Below are positions 1 through 7,997 of a stretch of DNA of 64,000 bases, in pieces; within the stretch, counting starts at the first letter, position 1, and the number at the start of each line of letters is the position of its first letter. Source of the stretch: Pseudomonas sp. Irchel 3A7. GTDB lineage: Bacteria; Pseudomonadota; Gammaproteobacteria; Pseudomonadales; Pseudomonadaceae. The translations under genes were made by a program, and so were the position numbers. The notes beneath the pieces are model-generated. The model did no database searches. It was not told the origin of the DNA and saw nothing but the letters and a program-made list of their open reading frames with translations. The stretch spans positions 407,878 through 471,877 of the forward strand of contig NZ_FYED01000003.1 in NCBI RefSeq assembly GCF_900187565.1. Direction: 5' to 3'.

Positions 1-84
1 TTGCCGGCCAGTGAGCGTGACTACCAGATCATTCTCGATTACCAGCAGCAAGCGCAGGCGTTGGGGTTCGTGCGGTTGCGTTGA
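1..84 (+). CDS. 3' end of an unidentified gene (partial)
   Basis: Frame 1 is open from the first base and ends in TGA, encoding a 27-residue C-terminus that ends in ALGFVRLR. The tail is GC-rich with typical Pseudomonas codon use and is followed at once by a REPIN, as expected for a real gene end. Too little is present to name the product. Confidence 0.5.
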   Translation: MPASERDYQIILDYQQQAQALGFVRLR

Positions 85-110
85 GGTTCAAGCGTTGAGT
101 CGGCAGATCC

Positions 111-178
111 ATTCGCGAGCAGGCTCGCTCCCACAGGCTGATCTGCGGACCTGTGGAAGCGAGCCTGCTCGCGAAAGC
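111..178. repeat. REPIN (inverted pair of REP palindromes)
   Basis: Two inverted copies of the REP core (TTCGCGAGCAGGCTCGCTCC and its complement) flank a short spacer. This is the commonest repeat class in the window and lies in a gap between genes, as usual for REPINs. Confidence 0.9.
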
Positions 179-315
179 GATCGATCAGGCGAAACTGAAA
201 TTCAATAATGGAATATAAAAATGAATTTTAAATATTATTAATGAATAAGGCTCCTTGCTAGGATCGCGTCACCGGACGACCGGACATTCAGCGACCCCTA
301 ACCTTTGGAGCCTCT

Positions 316-864
316 ATGTCCGGCACCGACCTTTCCCATCGCAACGACGTGGGCGGATTGTTCCGCGCCCATTACCCCTGGCTTTGCGCGCGCTTACGCC
401 AATACCTGGGAACCGCTGCCAGTGCCGAAGACATCGCCGCCGAAACCTTCGTGCAGTTGCTCGAAGCACCGCAGCCGGTGTCGATCCGCGAGCCTCGCGC
501 CTTGCTGACCACCATTGCCCGCCGCTTGATTTATCAACTGTGGCGTCGGCGCGATCTGGAACGCCGACATCTGGATCAACTGCAGCAGGCTGATCAATCT
601 TCAACACCTTCGCCCGAAGAGCTGGCGCAACTCACCCAGGCGCTGCATGGCCTCGATCGCACGTTGGCGCGTCTGCCCGGCAAGGTCAGGGCGACCTTTC
701 TGTTGTCGCGGGTCGACGGCCTGACTTACCCGCAAATCGCCGCCGAGCTGGGCATTTCCCTGCGTTCGGTCAGCGCCTACATGACCCGCTCCGAGGCCTT
801 GTGTGCCCGGCACAGCGCCAATCAATTGCTCACTCTCAACCCACAGAACAAGAGGTCCGCATGA
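316..864 (+). CDS. ECF-type RNA polymerase sigma factor, FecI-like
   Basis: A 182-residue sigma-70 family factor of extracytoplasmic-function size. Region 2 lies at roughly residues 15-85 (EDIAAETFVQLLEA, then PRALLTTIARRLIYQLWRRRDLERR). Region 4 lies at about 115-165 (LPGKVRATFLLSRVDGLTYPQIAAELGIS, with a helix-turn-helix). Its length and region 4 resemble FecI-type factors of iron uptake systems. No FecR-type anti-sigma gene or TonB receptor follows. Instead the stop codon overlaps the start of a periplasmic binding-protein gene by four bases (ATGA), so the two are translationally coupled. An AT-rich stretch just upstream (about 200-250) probably holds the promoter. The family call is firm; the signal and target genes are unknown. 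Confidence 0.88.
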   Translation: MSGTDLSHRNDVGGLFRAHYPWLCARLRQYLGTAASAEDIAAETFVQLLEAPQPVSIREPRALLTTIARRLIYQLWRRRDLERRHLDQLQQADQSSTPSPEELAQLTQALHGLDRTLARLPGKVRATFLLSRVDGLTYPQIAAELGISLRSVSAYMTRSEALCARHSANQLLTLNPQNKRSA

Positions 865-1874
865 GATCGATCAAAACCCTGCTCGGCAGTTCGCTGCTGG
901 CCCTGAGCCTGATGGCCAACCAGGCACCGGCGGCGGAAAAAGCCGCACCCATCCATTTCGGTGACCTCACCTGGGAAAGCGGCAATCTCATCACCGAGAT
1001 CCTGCGCCTGATCGTGGAGAAAGGTTACGGCTACCCGACGGACACCTTGCCGGGTAGCACCGTCAGCCTCGAAGCGGCGCTGGCCAAAAACGACATTCAA
1101 GTGATCGGTGAGGAGTGGGCGGGGCGCAGTCCGGCGTGGGTCAAGGCCGCCGCCGAAGGCAAGGTATTCGGCCTGGGCGACACGGTGAAGGGTGCGACCG
1201 AAGGTTGGTGGGTACCGGAGTATGTGATCAAGGGTGACCCGGAACGCGGCATCAAACCGCTGGCGCCGGAACTGAAATCCGTGGCTGACCTGGCCAGGTA
1301 CAAGGACGTGTTCCGTGACCCCGAAGACCCCAGCCGTGGACGCTTCCTCAACAGCCCTACCGGCTGGACCTCGGAGATCGTCAACAGCCAGAAACTCAAG
1401 GCCTACGACCTGACGCAAAGCTTCGTCAACTTCCGCACCGGCTCCGGCGCGGCGCTGGATGCCGAGGTGGCATCGTCGATCCGTCGTGGCAAACCGGTGC
1501 TGTTCTACTACTGGTCGCCAACGCCGCTGCTGGGCCGTTTCAAACTGGTGAAACTCGACGAGCCGCCCTTCGACGCCGAAGCCTGGAAAACCCTGGCCGA
1601 CGCCAACAACCCGAATCCCAAAGGCACGCGCTCAATGCCGGCCAGCCTGGCCATCGGCGTGTCTGCGCCGTTCAAGGCGCAGTACCCGGACCTGGTGGCG
1701 TTCTTCGAAAAAGTCGACCTGCCGATCGATCTGCTGAATCAGACCCTGGGGCAGATGAGCGAAAAACGACAGAAGCCCCGTGAAGTGGCCGAAGCGTTTT
1801 TGCGTGAGCAGCCGCAGGTGTGGAAGGACTGGGTGCCGGGTGAGGTGGCGAACCGGGTCAGGGCAAGTCTGTGA
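861..1874 (+). CDS. Glycine betaine/choline-type ABC transporter substrate-binding protein (OpuAC family)
   Basis: A 337-residue exported protein. Residues 1-25 are a signal peptide ending APAAEKA. The rest reads as an OpuAC/ProX-type binding protein: HFGDLTWESGNLITEILRLIVEKGYGYPTDTLPGS near the start, then the conserved EEWAGRSPAW and FYYWSPTPLLGRF segments. Such proteins deliver quaternary amines to a membrane permease, but no permease or ATPase gene is next to it, so it acts with a remote transporter or as an orphan. The start at 861 is chosen because it gives a clean signal peptide and overlaps the sigma-factor stop by four bases. An upstream in-frame start at 801 would bury the signal sequence. 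Confidence 0.85.
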   Translation: MRSIKTLLGSSLLALSLMANQAPAAEKAAPIHFGDLTWESGNLITEILRLIVEKGYGYPTDTLPGSTVSLEAALAKNDIQVIGEEWAGRSPAWVKAAAEGKVFGLGDTVKGATEGWWVPEYVIKGDPERGIKPLAPELKSVADLARYKDVFRDPEDPSRGRFLNSPTGWTSEIVNSQKLKAYDLTQSFVNFRTGSGAALDAEVASSIRRGKPVLFYYWSPTPLLGRFKLVKLDEPPFDAEAWKTLADANNPNPKGTRSMPASLAIGVSAPFKAQYPDLVAFFEKVDLPIDLLNQTLGQMSEKRQKPREVAEAFLREQPQVWKDWVPGEVANRVRASL

Positions 1875-2016
1875 GCCGTTTTCTCCCGGGGACACGTAAC
1901 CGCGCCGACCGTCGGGTCTGTTATTTCTGACAGTAGACAGGCAATCGCGGCTGAATCGACTCTGTTCCCTGCAAACGCATGAATTAGTCAGTGCTTACAG
2001 GGAGCGGAGTTTTTTC

Positions 2017-2676
2017 ATGAACACCAAATGGTTCGTTGGAGTCGCGGCACTGTGTGTCGGCATCGGCGCACTGTTTTTTTCTGCAAAGAATGTGTCGGTC
2101 ACGCGTATTCCCTACACGTTGTTTGAGCCCGACATGACGGCAGAGCAAAAAGCCGAGGTGCAGCAGCAGATTGATCGGCAGCTGCGGCGCAAAGCGGGGG
2201 GCAAACAAGTCAGTTTCACACAAGTGGTCTATCACAATGGTTCCATCGTGCTGACGTTCCCTGTCCCCGGCGACACGAGGCGTTCCGATAGTACCTGCGA
2301 TTACGGCTATTTTTGTGTCTGGAGCGACCCGGACTACTCGGGCACAAAACTGTCGCTGCTCAGCACGCCGAAAAATCATTTCGTCAACTTGTCCGACTTC
2401 GGCATGAACGGGCAGGTCTCGTCCTGGCAGCATCACAACAAAATCCACACGGTCAAAGTGTTTGGAGTGGATGGGCCTGATGCCAAAGGCAACATGATGA
2501 TGAGCAATCTCAAGGAAGTTGGATTGGGCAAGGGTTGCTGCCCATTCAGTATTCCCGAGCAGGTCAGCCCAACGGGGGCCTGGACTGAAATTTATGCTCA
2601 AAACCGACTGGTCGAACATAACGACCGAATGGTGAGCATTGCGCTTGGGCCTATGTTCTTCTTGTTTGCCCAGTAA
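2017..2676 (+). CDS. Exported protein with peptidase inhibitor I36-like (beta/gamma-crystallin) domain
   Basis: A 219-residue protein with an N-terminal hydrophobic helix (residues 5-23), either a signal anchor or a signal peptide. The central part (about 88-150) contains CDYGYFCVWSDPDYSG, a leucine/serine strand and NLSDFGMNGQVSSWQ. This is the pattern of peptidase inhibitor family I36 and of single crystallin-fold repeats in secreted proteins. A second Cys-containing segment (GKGCCPFS) lies nearer the C-terminus. No operon partner is visible. A role in inhibiting proteases or binding the cell surface is inferred only from the fold. Confidence 0.65.
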   Translation: MNTKWFVGVAALCVGIGALFFSAKNVSVTRIPYTLFEPDMTAEQKAEVQQQIDRQLRRKAGGKQVSFTQVVYHNGSIVLTFPVPGDTRRSDSTCDYGYFCVWSDPDYSGTKLSLLSTPKNHFVNLSDFGMNGQVSSWQHHNKIHTVKVFGVDGPDAKGNMMMSNLKEVGLGKGCCPFSIPEQVSPTGAWTEIYAQNRLVEHNDRMVSIALGPMFFLFAQ

Positions 2677-3113
2677 AAAATCCCCCCACTGCGGGTCCGC
2701 GTCTTGTGACGCTGAACCGATTTTGTCCCGGATAGTGGCCGACTAGTGGCCTTGCGCGGCCCTGATGCCTGTCTATGCTGAGGCGTAACTAACTATGTCG
2801 GTCGCAATCTGATGCTTGGGATTGAGACCCAAGAGTGCGCAAGCCAAGGCACCGTCACGGGTTGAGAGGGAGCGGTTCGGTAAATGGATTTTGCTTATGA
2901 GCATGTTAGGGCTGCCCGGCTCCGGGCTATCAAGAGAAGGATGTCTTGATGAGGAAGTCGCACCAGGGACCCTCCGATTCAACATCAAATAATTACCTGA
3001 CAAGTCCTTCCTGTTTGGAGGGGCGCGCGTACCTGTTCCGAGGAACGTAGTGGTGAGTGTGAAAGATCCGTTGCTTTCATTAATCAAAAGACCGCGCTTA
3101 GGGTGATACGACC
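2677..3113. other. 437-base intergenic stretch with no supported gene
   Basis: No ORF with convincing codon use or ribosome-binding site was found on either strand. The right half (about 2860-3110) carries several short inverted segments such as GGGCTGCCCGGCTCCGGGC and ends with the promoter and RBS (AGGGTGA) of the chemoreceptor gene. An untranslated leader or small RNA is possible but not shown. Confidence 0.4.
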
Positions 3114-4433
3114 ATGTTTAACCTGCATAACAAGGCTGACCTGCTGGAAATCGAACGTTTCAGTTGTGCGCTGACCGAAGCCAATGCCAAGTTGGCCGCG
3201 GTCAGTAGTTCAATGGCGATGATTGAATTCACACCCGACGGCATCGTGCTGGATGCCAACGAACATTTCTGCAGGGCCATGGGTTACAACGTCGAAGACG
3301 TACGCGGCAAGCATCACCGGATATTCTGTGAAGAGGCGTTTTACCGCAGCGAGCAATACGCCAAGTTGTGGCGTGATCTGGCGCGCGGCGAAGCGGTCAG
3401 CGGCACTTTTTTGCGCTTGAACAAGAGCGGCAAGGAAATCTGGCTCGAAGCCAGCTATATGCCTGTGTATGGCCCTGATCGTCAGGTGCGCAGTGTGATC
3501 AAGGTGGCCACGGACATCACCGACAGGGTCAACAAGGAACACGAAAACCAAAGCATGCTGGCGGCGATCGGCCGTTCCATGGCGGTGATCGAATTCACCC
3601 CGGACGGCAGGGTGATCACGGCCAACGAAAACTTCCTCAAGACCATGCACTACTCGCTCAACGAAGTCATCGGTCAGCACCACAGCCTGTTCTGTCACCG
3701 TGCCGAGGCCGAGTCGTCGGCTTACAAGGCGTTCTGGGCGTCACTCAATCGCGGCGAATATCACTCGCACCGTTTCGAACGCAAAGACAAATACGGTCAT
3801 ACCGTTTTTCTGGAAGCGTCCTACAACCCGTTGTTCGATGCCAAGGGGCGGCTGTACAAAGTGGTGAAATTCGCCAGCGATATCACCAGCCAAATGACCA
3901 CCCTGCAAACCGCTGCGGAATCGGCCCACAGCACTTCGGTGCAAAACGACGTCTGCGCGCGCAAAGGCTCCGAGGTGGTGCAGCAAACGGTGCAGATCAT
4001 CCAGGACATATCCAGGGACTTGAACGAAGCGGCACTGAGCATCGATGCGGTGAGCAAGCAGTCCGACATCATCGGCACCATCGTGCAGACCATCCGCGGC
4101 ATCGCCGATCAGACCAACCTGCTGGCGCTCAACGCCGCCATCGAAGCCGCCCGCGCCGGGGAACATGGGCGCGGGTTTGCGGTGGTGGCCGATGAAGTGC
4201 GCAGCCTCGCCGCGCGCACCAGCCAGGCGACGGTGGAGATTGTCGATGTGGTGCGCAAGAACCACGATTTATCCGTGAGTGCGGTGTCGAGCATGCAATC
4301 GAGCCTGAGTCGAACCGGGCTCGGAGTGGAGTTGGCGAACGAGGCGGGGGAGGTGATTCTGGAGATCCAGCAAGGGTCGCGGCATGTGGTGGATGCGATC
4401 AGCCAGTTCAACTCGACCTTGCAATTGAACTGA
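3114..4433 (+). CDS. Soluble PAS-PAS methyl-accepting chemotaxis protein (BdlA/Aer type)
   Basis: A 439-residue receptor with two PAS domains (about 25-130 and 148-255) and a C-terminal MCP signalling domain (about 270-439). Each PAS begins with the same SMA(M/V)IEFTPDG signature, a mark of the P. aeruginosa biofilm-dispersion protein BdlA. The MCP hairpin tip is clear near residues 330-365 ([20 protein letters not shown], then [13 protein letters not shown]). There is no transmembrane segment, so it is cytoplasmic, as BdlA is. It ends soon after the hairpin. Pseudomonads carry several such paralogues, so orthology with bdlA is not claimed. The partners are expected to be CheA/CheW. Confidence 0.88.
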   Translation: MFNLHNKADLLEIERFSCALTEANAKLAAVSSSMAMIEFTPDGIVLDANEHFCRAMGYNVEDVRGKHHRIFCEEAFYRSEQYAKLWRDLARGEAVSGTFLRLNKSGKEIWLEASYMPVYGPDRQVRSVIKVATDITDRVNKEHENQSMLAAIGRSMAVIEFTPDGRVITANENFLKTMHYSLNEVIGQHHSLFCHRAEAESSAYKAFWASLNRGEYHSHRFERKDKYGHTVFLEASYNPLFDAKGRLYKVVKFASDITSQMTTLQTAAESAHSTSVQNDVCARKGSEVVQQTVQIIQDISRDLNEAALSIDAVSKQSDIIGTIVQTIRGIADQTNLLALNAAIEAARAGEHGRGFAVVADEVRSLAARTSQATVEIVDVVRKNHDLSVSAVSSMQSSLSRTGLGVELANEAGEVILEIQQGSRHVVDAISQFNSTLQLN

Positions 4434-4448
4434 ACGTCGCTCAGAGCC

Positions 4449-4540
4449 TGTGGGAGCGAGCCTGCTCGCGAAGAGGGCGTGTCAATCAATGTTGATGTTG
4501 ATTGATGTACCGCATTCGCGAGCAGGCTCGCTCCCACAAG
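4449..4540. repeat. REPIN
   Basis: Inverted REP cores (GTGGGAGCGAGCCTGCTCGC and complement) flank a 40-base spacer between two convergent genes. Confidence 0.92.
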
Positions 4541-4558
4541 GGTAGATGGGCATTGTCG

Positions 4559-5119
4559 TTAGAGCGAAGCCAGGAATTTATCCACCACCTGAGCCTTGTT
4601 CTGATTGTCGTCCTTTTGCTCTTTCTCGGCCTGCGCCATTTCTCGCTTGTCTTCCATGCGCTGGGCGATTTCTTCACCCACGGCTTTCTGCTTCTCCGGC
4701 GGCATCTGTTCAACTTCTTCCGCCGTCAGGCCCATCTCCTCCAGAATCGCATCGCGCATGCGCTGTTCCGGGGTTTTACTCATGTAGTCCTTGAATTCGG
4801 AAGTGGCCGAGCCTTCCTTGAATTTGTTGATGACGTCGTCAGGCAGCTTCATTTCGGACATTTGCAGGCCTACGCGGGTTTTGGCGAACGCCTCATCGAC
4901 GTTGTCGCTGATCCGCGTGGCTTCGCTGACCTGTTGCGTGGCCTGTTGAGTCGCGGATTCCTGAACCTGGGTACTGGTTTGCGCGGCTTGCGCCTGCACA
5001 TTGTTTTGCAGGGCCTGGGCCATGGCGCCTTGCAGCCCGGCGGCGGCTTCGGCGGTCGGATCTTCACCCGCACGTTTGGAAAGCGGAATGACGTGGTTTG
5101 TTATTGCACTGACCAACAT
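4559..5119 (-). CDS. Hypothetical Gln/Ala-rich, coiled-coil-prone protein
   Basis: A 186-residue acidic protein of unrecognised family. Residues 20-70 are rich in Gln, Ala, Thr and Ser (NNVQAQAAQTSTQVQ, SATQQATQQ). The C-terminal half is strongly helical and charged (EEMGLTAEEVEQMPPEKQKA, then EKEQKDDNQNK). There is no signal peptide, membrane segment or cysteine. It is monocistronic and flanked by REP sequences on one side. The composition resembles small conserved Pseudomonas proteins of unknown function, and no role is proposed. Confidence 0.7.
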   Translation of the reverse strand: MLVSAITNHVIPLSKRAGEDPTAEAAAGLQGAMAQALQNNVQAQAAQTSTQVQESATQQATQQVSEATRISDNVDEAFAKTRVGLQMSEMKLPDDVINKFKEGSATSEFKDYMSKTPEQRMRDAILEEMGLTAEEVEQMPPEKQKAVGEEIAQRMEDKREMAQAEKEQKDDNQNKAQVVDKFLASL

Positions 5120-5287
5120 GATGAATTGCCTTGTAGGTGGTTGTGGTGCAGTGCTTTGAGCAAATACTGTGCCTGTAAAGATAAGTCCTTATAAATCAGT
5201 GTCTTAACTTAAAATTGACGGATGTTCAGCTGAAAAGAAGGCAAACGTTTGCCGACGAGCGGCAACGGTTGTAAGTCTCGCGTCGGG

Positions 5288-5926
5288 TCAGGGCAGGCCA
5301 TTGCAGCAATGCTTGAGAAAACCGGGTCGTGGCGCCAGGCGCTTGAAATACTCATCAATGCCAGGGAAGTCTGGGCGGGCGATGGGGGTCATCAACCAAC
5401 GGTTGACGGACAGGCCGATGACGATGTCGGCCAGGGAAAATTTGTCCCCGGCGACATACGCCTGGGTGGTCGCAAGTTGATGTTCGAGGATGCCCATTTT
5501 CTGGTTCCAGCCACGCACGCCGACTTCCACGCGATGCGGGTCCTGGTACTCAGGATCCTTGCGCACCAATGCCATGAACGCGTAGCTCCAGGACGAATTG
5601 AGATCGGTGGCCTGCCAATCCATCCACTGCTCCACCCGCGCGCGGGCGGCCGGTTCGGTGGGCAGCAGTTCGTTGTGATGATGGTGGTGTTTGCCGGCCA
5701 GGTAGCGGCAAATGGTGTTGGATTCCCAGAGCGGACCGTTCTCATCAATGATCACCGGCACTTGCGCGTTGGGATTGAACCGCAGGAATTCCGGACTGTG
5801 GGTCGAACCAAATCCGCTGCCCCAATCCTCGCGTTCATAGCTCAGGCCGAGTTCCTCACAGGTCCACAAGACCTTGCGGACGTTGATTGACGAGGCTTTG
5901 CCGAGAATCTTCAGTGCATGCTCCAT
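5288..5926 (-). CDS. Glutathione S-transferase family protein
   Basis: A 212-residue cytosolic GST. The N-terminal thioredoxin-like half begins ALKILGKASSINVRKVLWTCEELGL and carries the cis-proline and GSH-binding segment QVPVIIDENGPLWESNTICRYLA at about residues 51-75. The C-terminal helical half contains FSLADIVIGLSVNRW, the usual N-capping motif region. Start 5926 is the one that places the beta-1 strand at the N-terminus; a longer reading to 6058 adds 44 non-homologous residues. Oddity: a natural run of five histidines (GKHHHHHNELL) sits between the two domains. The substrate is unknown. Confidence 0.9.
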   Translation of the reverse strand: MEHALKILGKASSINVRKVLWTCEELGLSYEREDWGSGFGSTHSPEFLRFNPNAQVPVIIDENGPLWESNTICRYLAGKHHHHHNELLPTEPAARARVEQWMDWQATDLNSSWSYAFMALVRKDPEYQDPHRVEVGVRGWNQKMGILEHQLATTQAYVAGDKFSLADIVIGLSVNRWLMTPIARPDFPGIDEYFKRLAPRPGFLKHCCNGLP

Positions 5927-6011
5927 GGGGCGACTCCGTTGGCGAATCGAAAATTCGCGACACCAGTGGGCGACATTCGTTGTTCTAAAAAGGTTAGTTG
6001 AAATACCGCTC

Positions 6012-6121
6012 CTGTGGCGAGCGAGCTTGCTCGCGTTGGGCTGCGAAGCAGTCCCCAATAGTCAAGTCAGTCAGGATTGGGGCCGCTGCGCGACCTGGCG
6101 GGAGCAAGCTCCCTCGCCACA
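6012..6121. repeat. REPIN of a second class
   Basis: Inverted pair with the core GTGGCGAGNGAGCTTGCTC and an inner GGGCTGCGAAGCAG arm. This differs from the main GTGGGAGCGAGC class and recurs at 28.4 and 31.4 kb. Confidence 0.85.
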
Positions 6122-6135
6122 AAAGCGGTGGCTGT

Positions 6136-7167
6136 TCAGGTGCTTTCGCGCACTTTCAACTCAAACCCCATGTCCTGCACCGGCTTGGCCACGGTGTTGC
6201 CAGCCATCAACGTCAGCATCTGCTCCGCCGCGCGGCGGCCGATGGCTTCGCGTGGGGTGCTGATGCTGCTCAGGCGCGGGACCATGTGCGCCGAAGCGGG
6301 CAGGTCGTTGAAGCCCAGAATCGCCACCTGCTCGGGGATCTTGATGCCGCAGCGCATGGCTTCGAGCAGTGCGCCCTGGGCCAAGTCGTCGTTGCCGAAG
6401 AAGATTGCATCGACATCGGGATGACTGGCGATCATCTGCAAAAACAACTCGCCGCCCAGGCCGACCGAGGACGGGCGCGGGGTCAGCACTTCCAGCGCAG
6501 GGTCATACAGACCGGCCTTTTGCAGGGCTCGGCGGAAACCTTCGCCCCGCAGCAGCGTACGCTGATCGAGTTGCGCGCCGATGTAGGCCAGGCGCTTGCG
6601 GCCACGGGACAGCAAATGTCCGGCGGCGGTTTCGCCGGCGGCCAGTTGCGAAAAACCGACGCAATTGAGGCCGGCGGCGCTGTCCAGCTCCATCATGTAC
6701 ACGCAGGGGATGTTGCTCGCTTCGATCATCCGTCGCGAACTTTCAGTGCGGTCGAAACCGGTGAGCAGCAAGCCACGGGGCTGATAGGCCATGTAGTTGC
6801 GCAGCAGGTTTTCTTCTTCGTCGCGGGAATAGTGGAAGTTGCCGATCAGTACTTCGAAGCCCTTGGGCCGCAAAACCTGATGAATGGCTTCCAGGGTGTC
6901 GATGAACAACAGGTTGGACAGCGACGGCACCAAAACCACCACCGAATGGCTCTGGGCCGAGGCCAGGGCGCGGGCCGCGGAGTTGACCACATAGTTGAGC
7001 TCAAGCGCCGCGTTCTGCACCTTTTCCACCAGTTCCGTGGCCACGGTGCTGACGCCGCGCAAGGCGCGGGACGCGGTGATCGGGCTGACACCGGCCAGGC
7101 GCGCGACTTCGTTCAGGGTAGGGCGGCCAGTGGTGCGGGTATTTTTATCGTTCTTGGTTGAAGTCAT
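6136..7167 (-). CDS. gntR: LacI-family transcriptional repressor of gluconate genes
   Basis: A 343-residue LacI-family regulator. The N-terminal helix-turn-helix is at about residues 14-35 (TLNEVARLAGVSPITASRALRG), followed by the hinge helix (NSAARALASAQS) and a sugar-binding periplasmic-protein-like core (SVVVLVPSLSNLLFIDTLEAI through FFGNDDLAQGALLEAMRCGI). It is divergent from the gluconokinase and permease genes, which fixes its role as GntR. An ATG at 7167 is preferred; an in-frame TTG six codons upstream (7185) is possible. Three near-identical TAGCGCT-containing sites lie by gntR, gntK and gntP, consistent with self-regulation and control of both targets. Gluconate or 6-phosphogluconate is the expected inducer. 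Confidence 0.92.
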   Translation of the reverse strand: MTSTKNDKNTRTTGRPTLNEVARLAGVSPITASRALRGVSTVATELVEKVQNAALELNYVVNSAARALASAQSHSVVVLVPSLSNLLFIDTLEAIHQVLRPKGFEVLIGNFHYSRDEEENLLRNYMAYQPRGLLLTGFDRTESSRRMIEASNIPCVYMMELDSAAGLNCVGFSQLAAGETAAGHLLSRGRKRLAYIGAQLDQRTLLRGEGFRRALQKAGLYDPALEVLTPRPSSVGLGGELFLQMIASHPDVDAIFFGNDDLAQGALLEAMRCGIKIPEQVAILGFNDLPASAHMVPRLSSISTPREAIGRRAAEQMLTLMAGNTVAKPVQDMGFELKVREST

Positions 7168-7195
7168 CGATGGCTTGCCAAACAAAATTCAAGGC

Positions 7196-7212
7196 ACTAA
7201 GGTAGCGCTGTC
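7196..7212. promoter_or_regulatory. Candidate GntR operator 1
   Basis: ACTAAGGTAGCGCTGTC, just upstream of gntR. As I recall it, the P. aeruginosa GntR operator is AC-N-AAG-N-TAGCGCT, and this site matches throughout. Occupancy is inferred. Confidence 0.75.
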
Positions 7213-7345
7213 TCGATGCAGCTGCAAATGCGTGAGCGGGGGTTCGCCTGATCCTCGCTTTTTGGCGTTGGGAACAACATGCTGCAACCCACAAAAATGA
7301 CAAGAAGGCGTCGGCAACTTCTGCTTTTGGTCCAGTGTCATAGCT

Positions 7346-7363
7346 GTCAAAGGTAGCGCTGTC
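7346..7363. promoter_or_regulatory. Candidate GntR operator 2
   Basis: GTCAAAGGTAGCGCTGTC, ending 18 bases before the gntK start. It shares the AAGGTAGCGCTGTC core with operator 1 and would block gntK transcription. Confidence 0.75.
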
Positions 7364-7381
7364 TGCGCGCTGAGGTGTTAC

Positions 7382-7915
7382 ATGAATCATCCCATCACCG
7401 CCCTGGTCATCATGGGCGTTGCCGGTTGCGGCAAGACGTGCGTCAGCGAGGCCTTGTGCCAGCTCAGCGGCGCCACTGCCATTGAAGGCGACTCTTTCCA
7501 CCCTGCCGCCAATATCGAAAAGATGAGCGCGGGTATCCCCCTGAACGATGAAGACCGTGCCGGCTGGCTCGACAGCCTGTGCGATGAACTGCGCCGTGTC
7601 GACGCCCTGGGCCAGCGCCCGGTGCTGACCTGTTCGGCGCTCAAGCACATTTATCGCGAACGCTTGCGCAGTGCCTTGCCAGGCCTGGGCTTCGTGTTCC
7701 TTGAACTGACCCCCGAAGTTGCCGCCGACCGCGTATCGCATCGCCCCGGCCACTTCATGCCGTCGACCCTGATCGACAGCCAGTTCGCCACCCTCGAATC
7801 TCCCGTCGGCGAGGCGTTGACCCTGGCCCTCGATGCCTCGAACCACAGCGTCGATGAGCTGGCTGTTCAGGCCCACCACTGGTGGCTCGAGCATGGCCTG
7901 AAACGCGTCGGTTAA
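7382..7915 (+). CDS. gntK: Gluconokinase
   Basis: A 177-residue kinase that phosphorylates D-gluconate to 6-phosphogluconate for the Entner-Doudoroff pathway. The Walker A loop is GVAGCGKT at residues 12-19. The substrate region IEGDSFHPAANIEKMSAGIPLNDEDRAGWL and the CSALKHIYRERLR segment are both typical of the short GntK family. The length is normal. It is divergent from gntR and is followed after 82 bases by the gluconate permease, with a GntR-type operator in front of each gene. Cytoplasmic. Confidence 0.95.
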   Translation: MNHPITALVIMGVAGCGKTCVSEALCQLSGATAIEGDSFHPAANIEKMSAGIPLNDEDRAGWLDSLCDELRRVDALGQRPVLTCSALKHIYRERLRSALPGLGFVFLELTPEVAADRVSHRPGHFMPSTLIDSQFATLESPVGEALTLALDASNHSVDELAVQAHHWWLEHGLKRVG

Positions 7916-7924
7916 TTTTTGCTT

Positions 7925-7942
7925 ACAGAGATAGCGCTGTCC
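7925..7942. promoter_or_regulatory. Candidate GntR operator 3
   Basis: ACAGAGATAGCGCTGTCC between gntK and the permease gene. It suggests that the permease has its own GntR-controlled promoter rather than depending only on read-through from gntK. Confidence 0.68.
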
Positions 7943-7997
7943 TTATGGCATTCGCATTACCCGCTTTAATAACAACAACAACCAGGAGACACCCCTA

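Noticed and set aside
200..250. Fur box in the AT-rich stretch before the ECF sigma gene
   Set aside because: The stretch is A/T-rich but matches the Fur consensus too weakly to support a call.
2773..3087. 104-codon minus-strand frame upstream of the chemoreceptor
   Set aside because: No RBS, rare-codon-rich protein with no recognisable motif; treated as noncoding.
4502..5194. Long plus-strand reading frame opposite the Gln/Ala-rich gene
   Set aside because: It is antisense to a gene with better codon use and RBS, and its protein is Leu/Arg/His-rich shadow sequence.
5998..7161. 387-codon plus-strand frame opposite gntR
   Set aside because: It lies fully antisense to a clear LacI-family gene, begins in a REPIN, and has no domain of its own.
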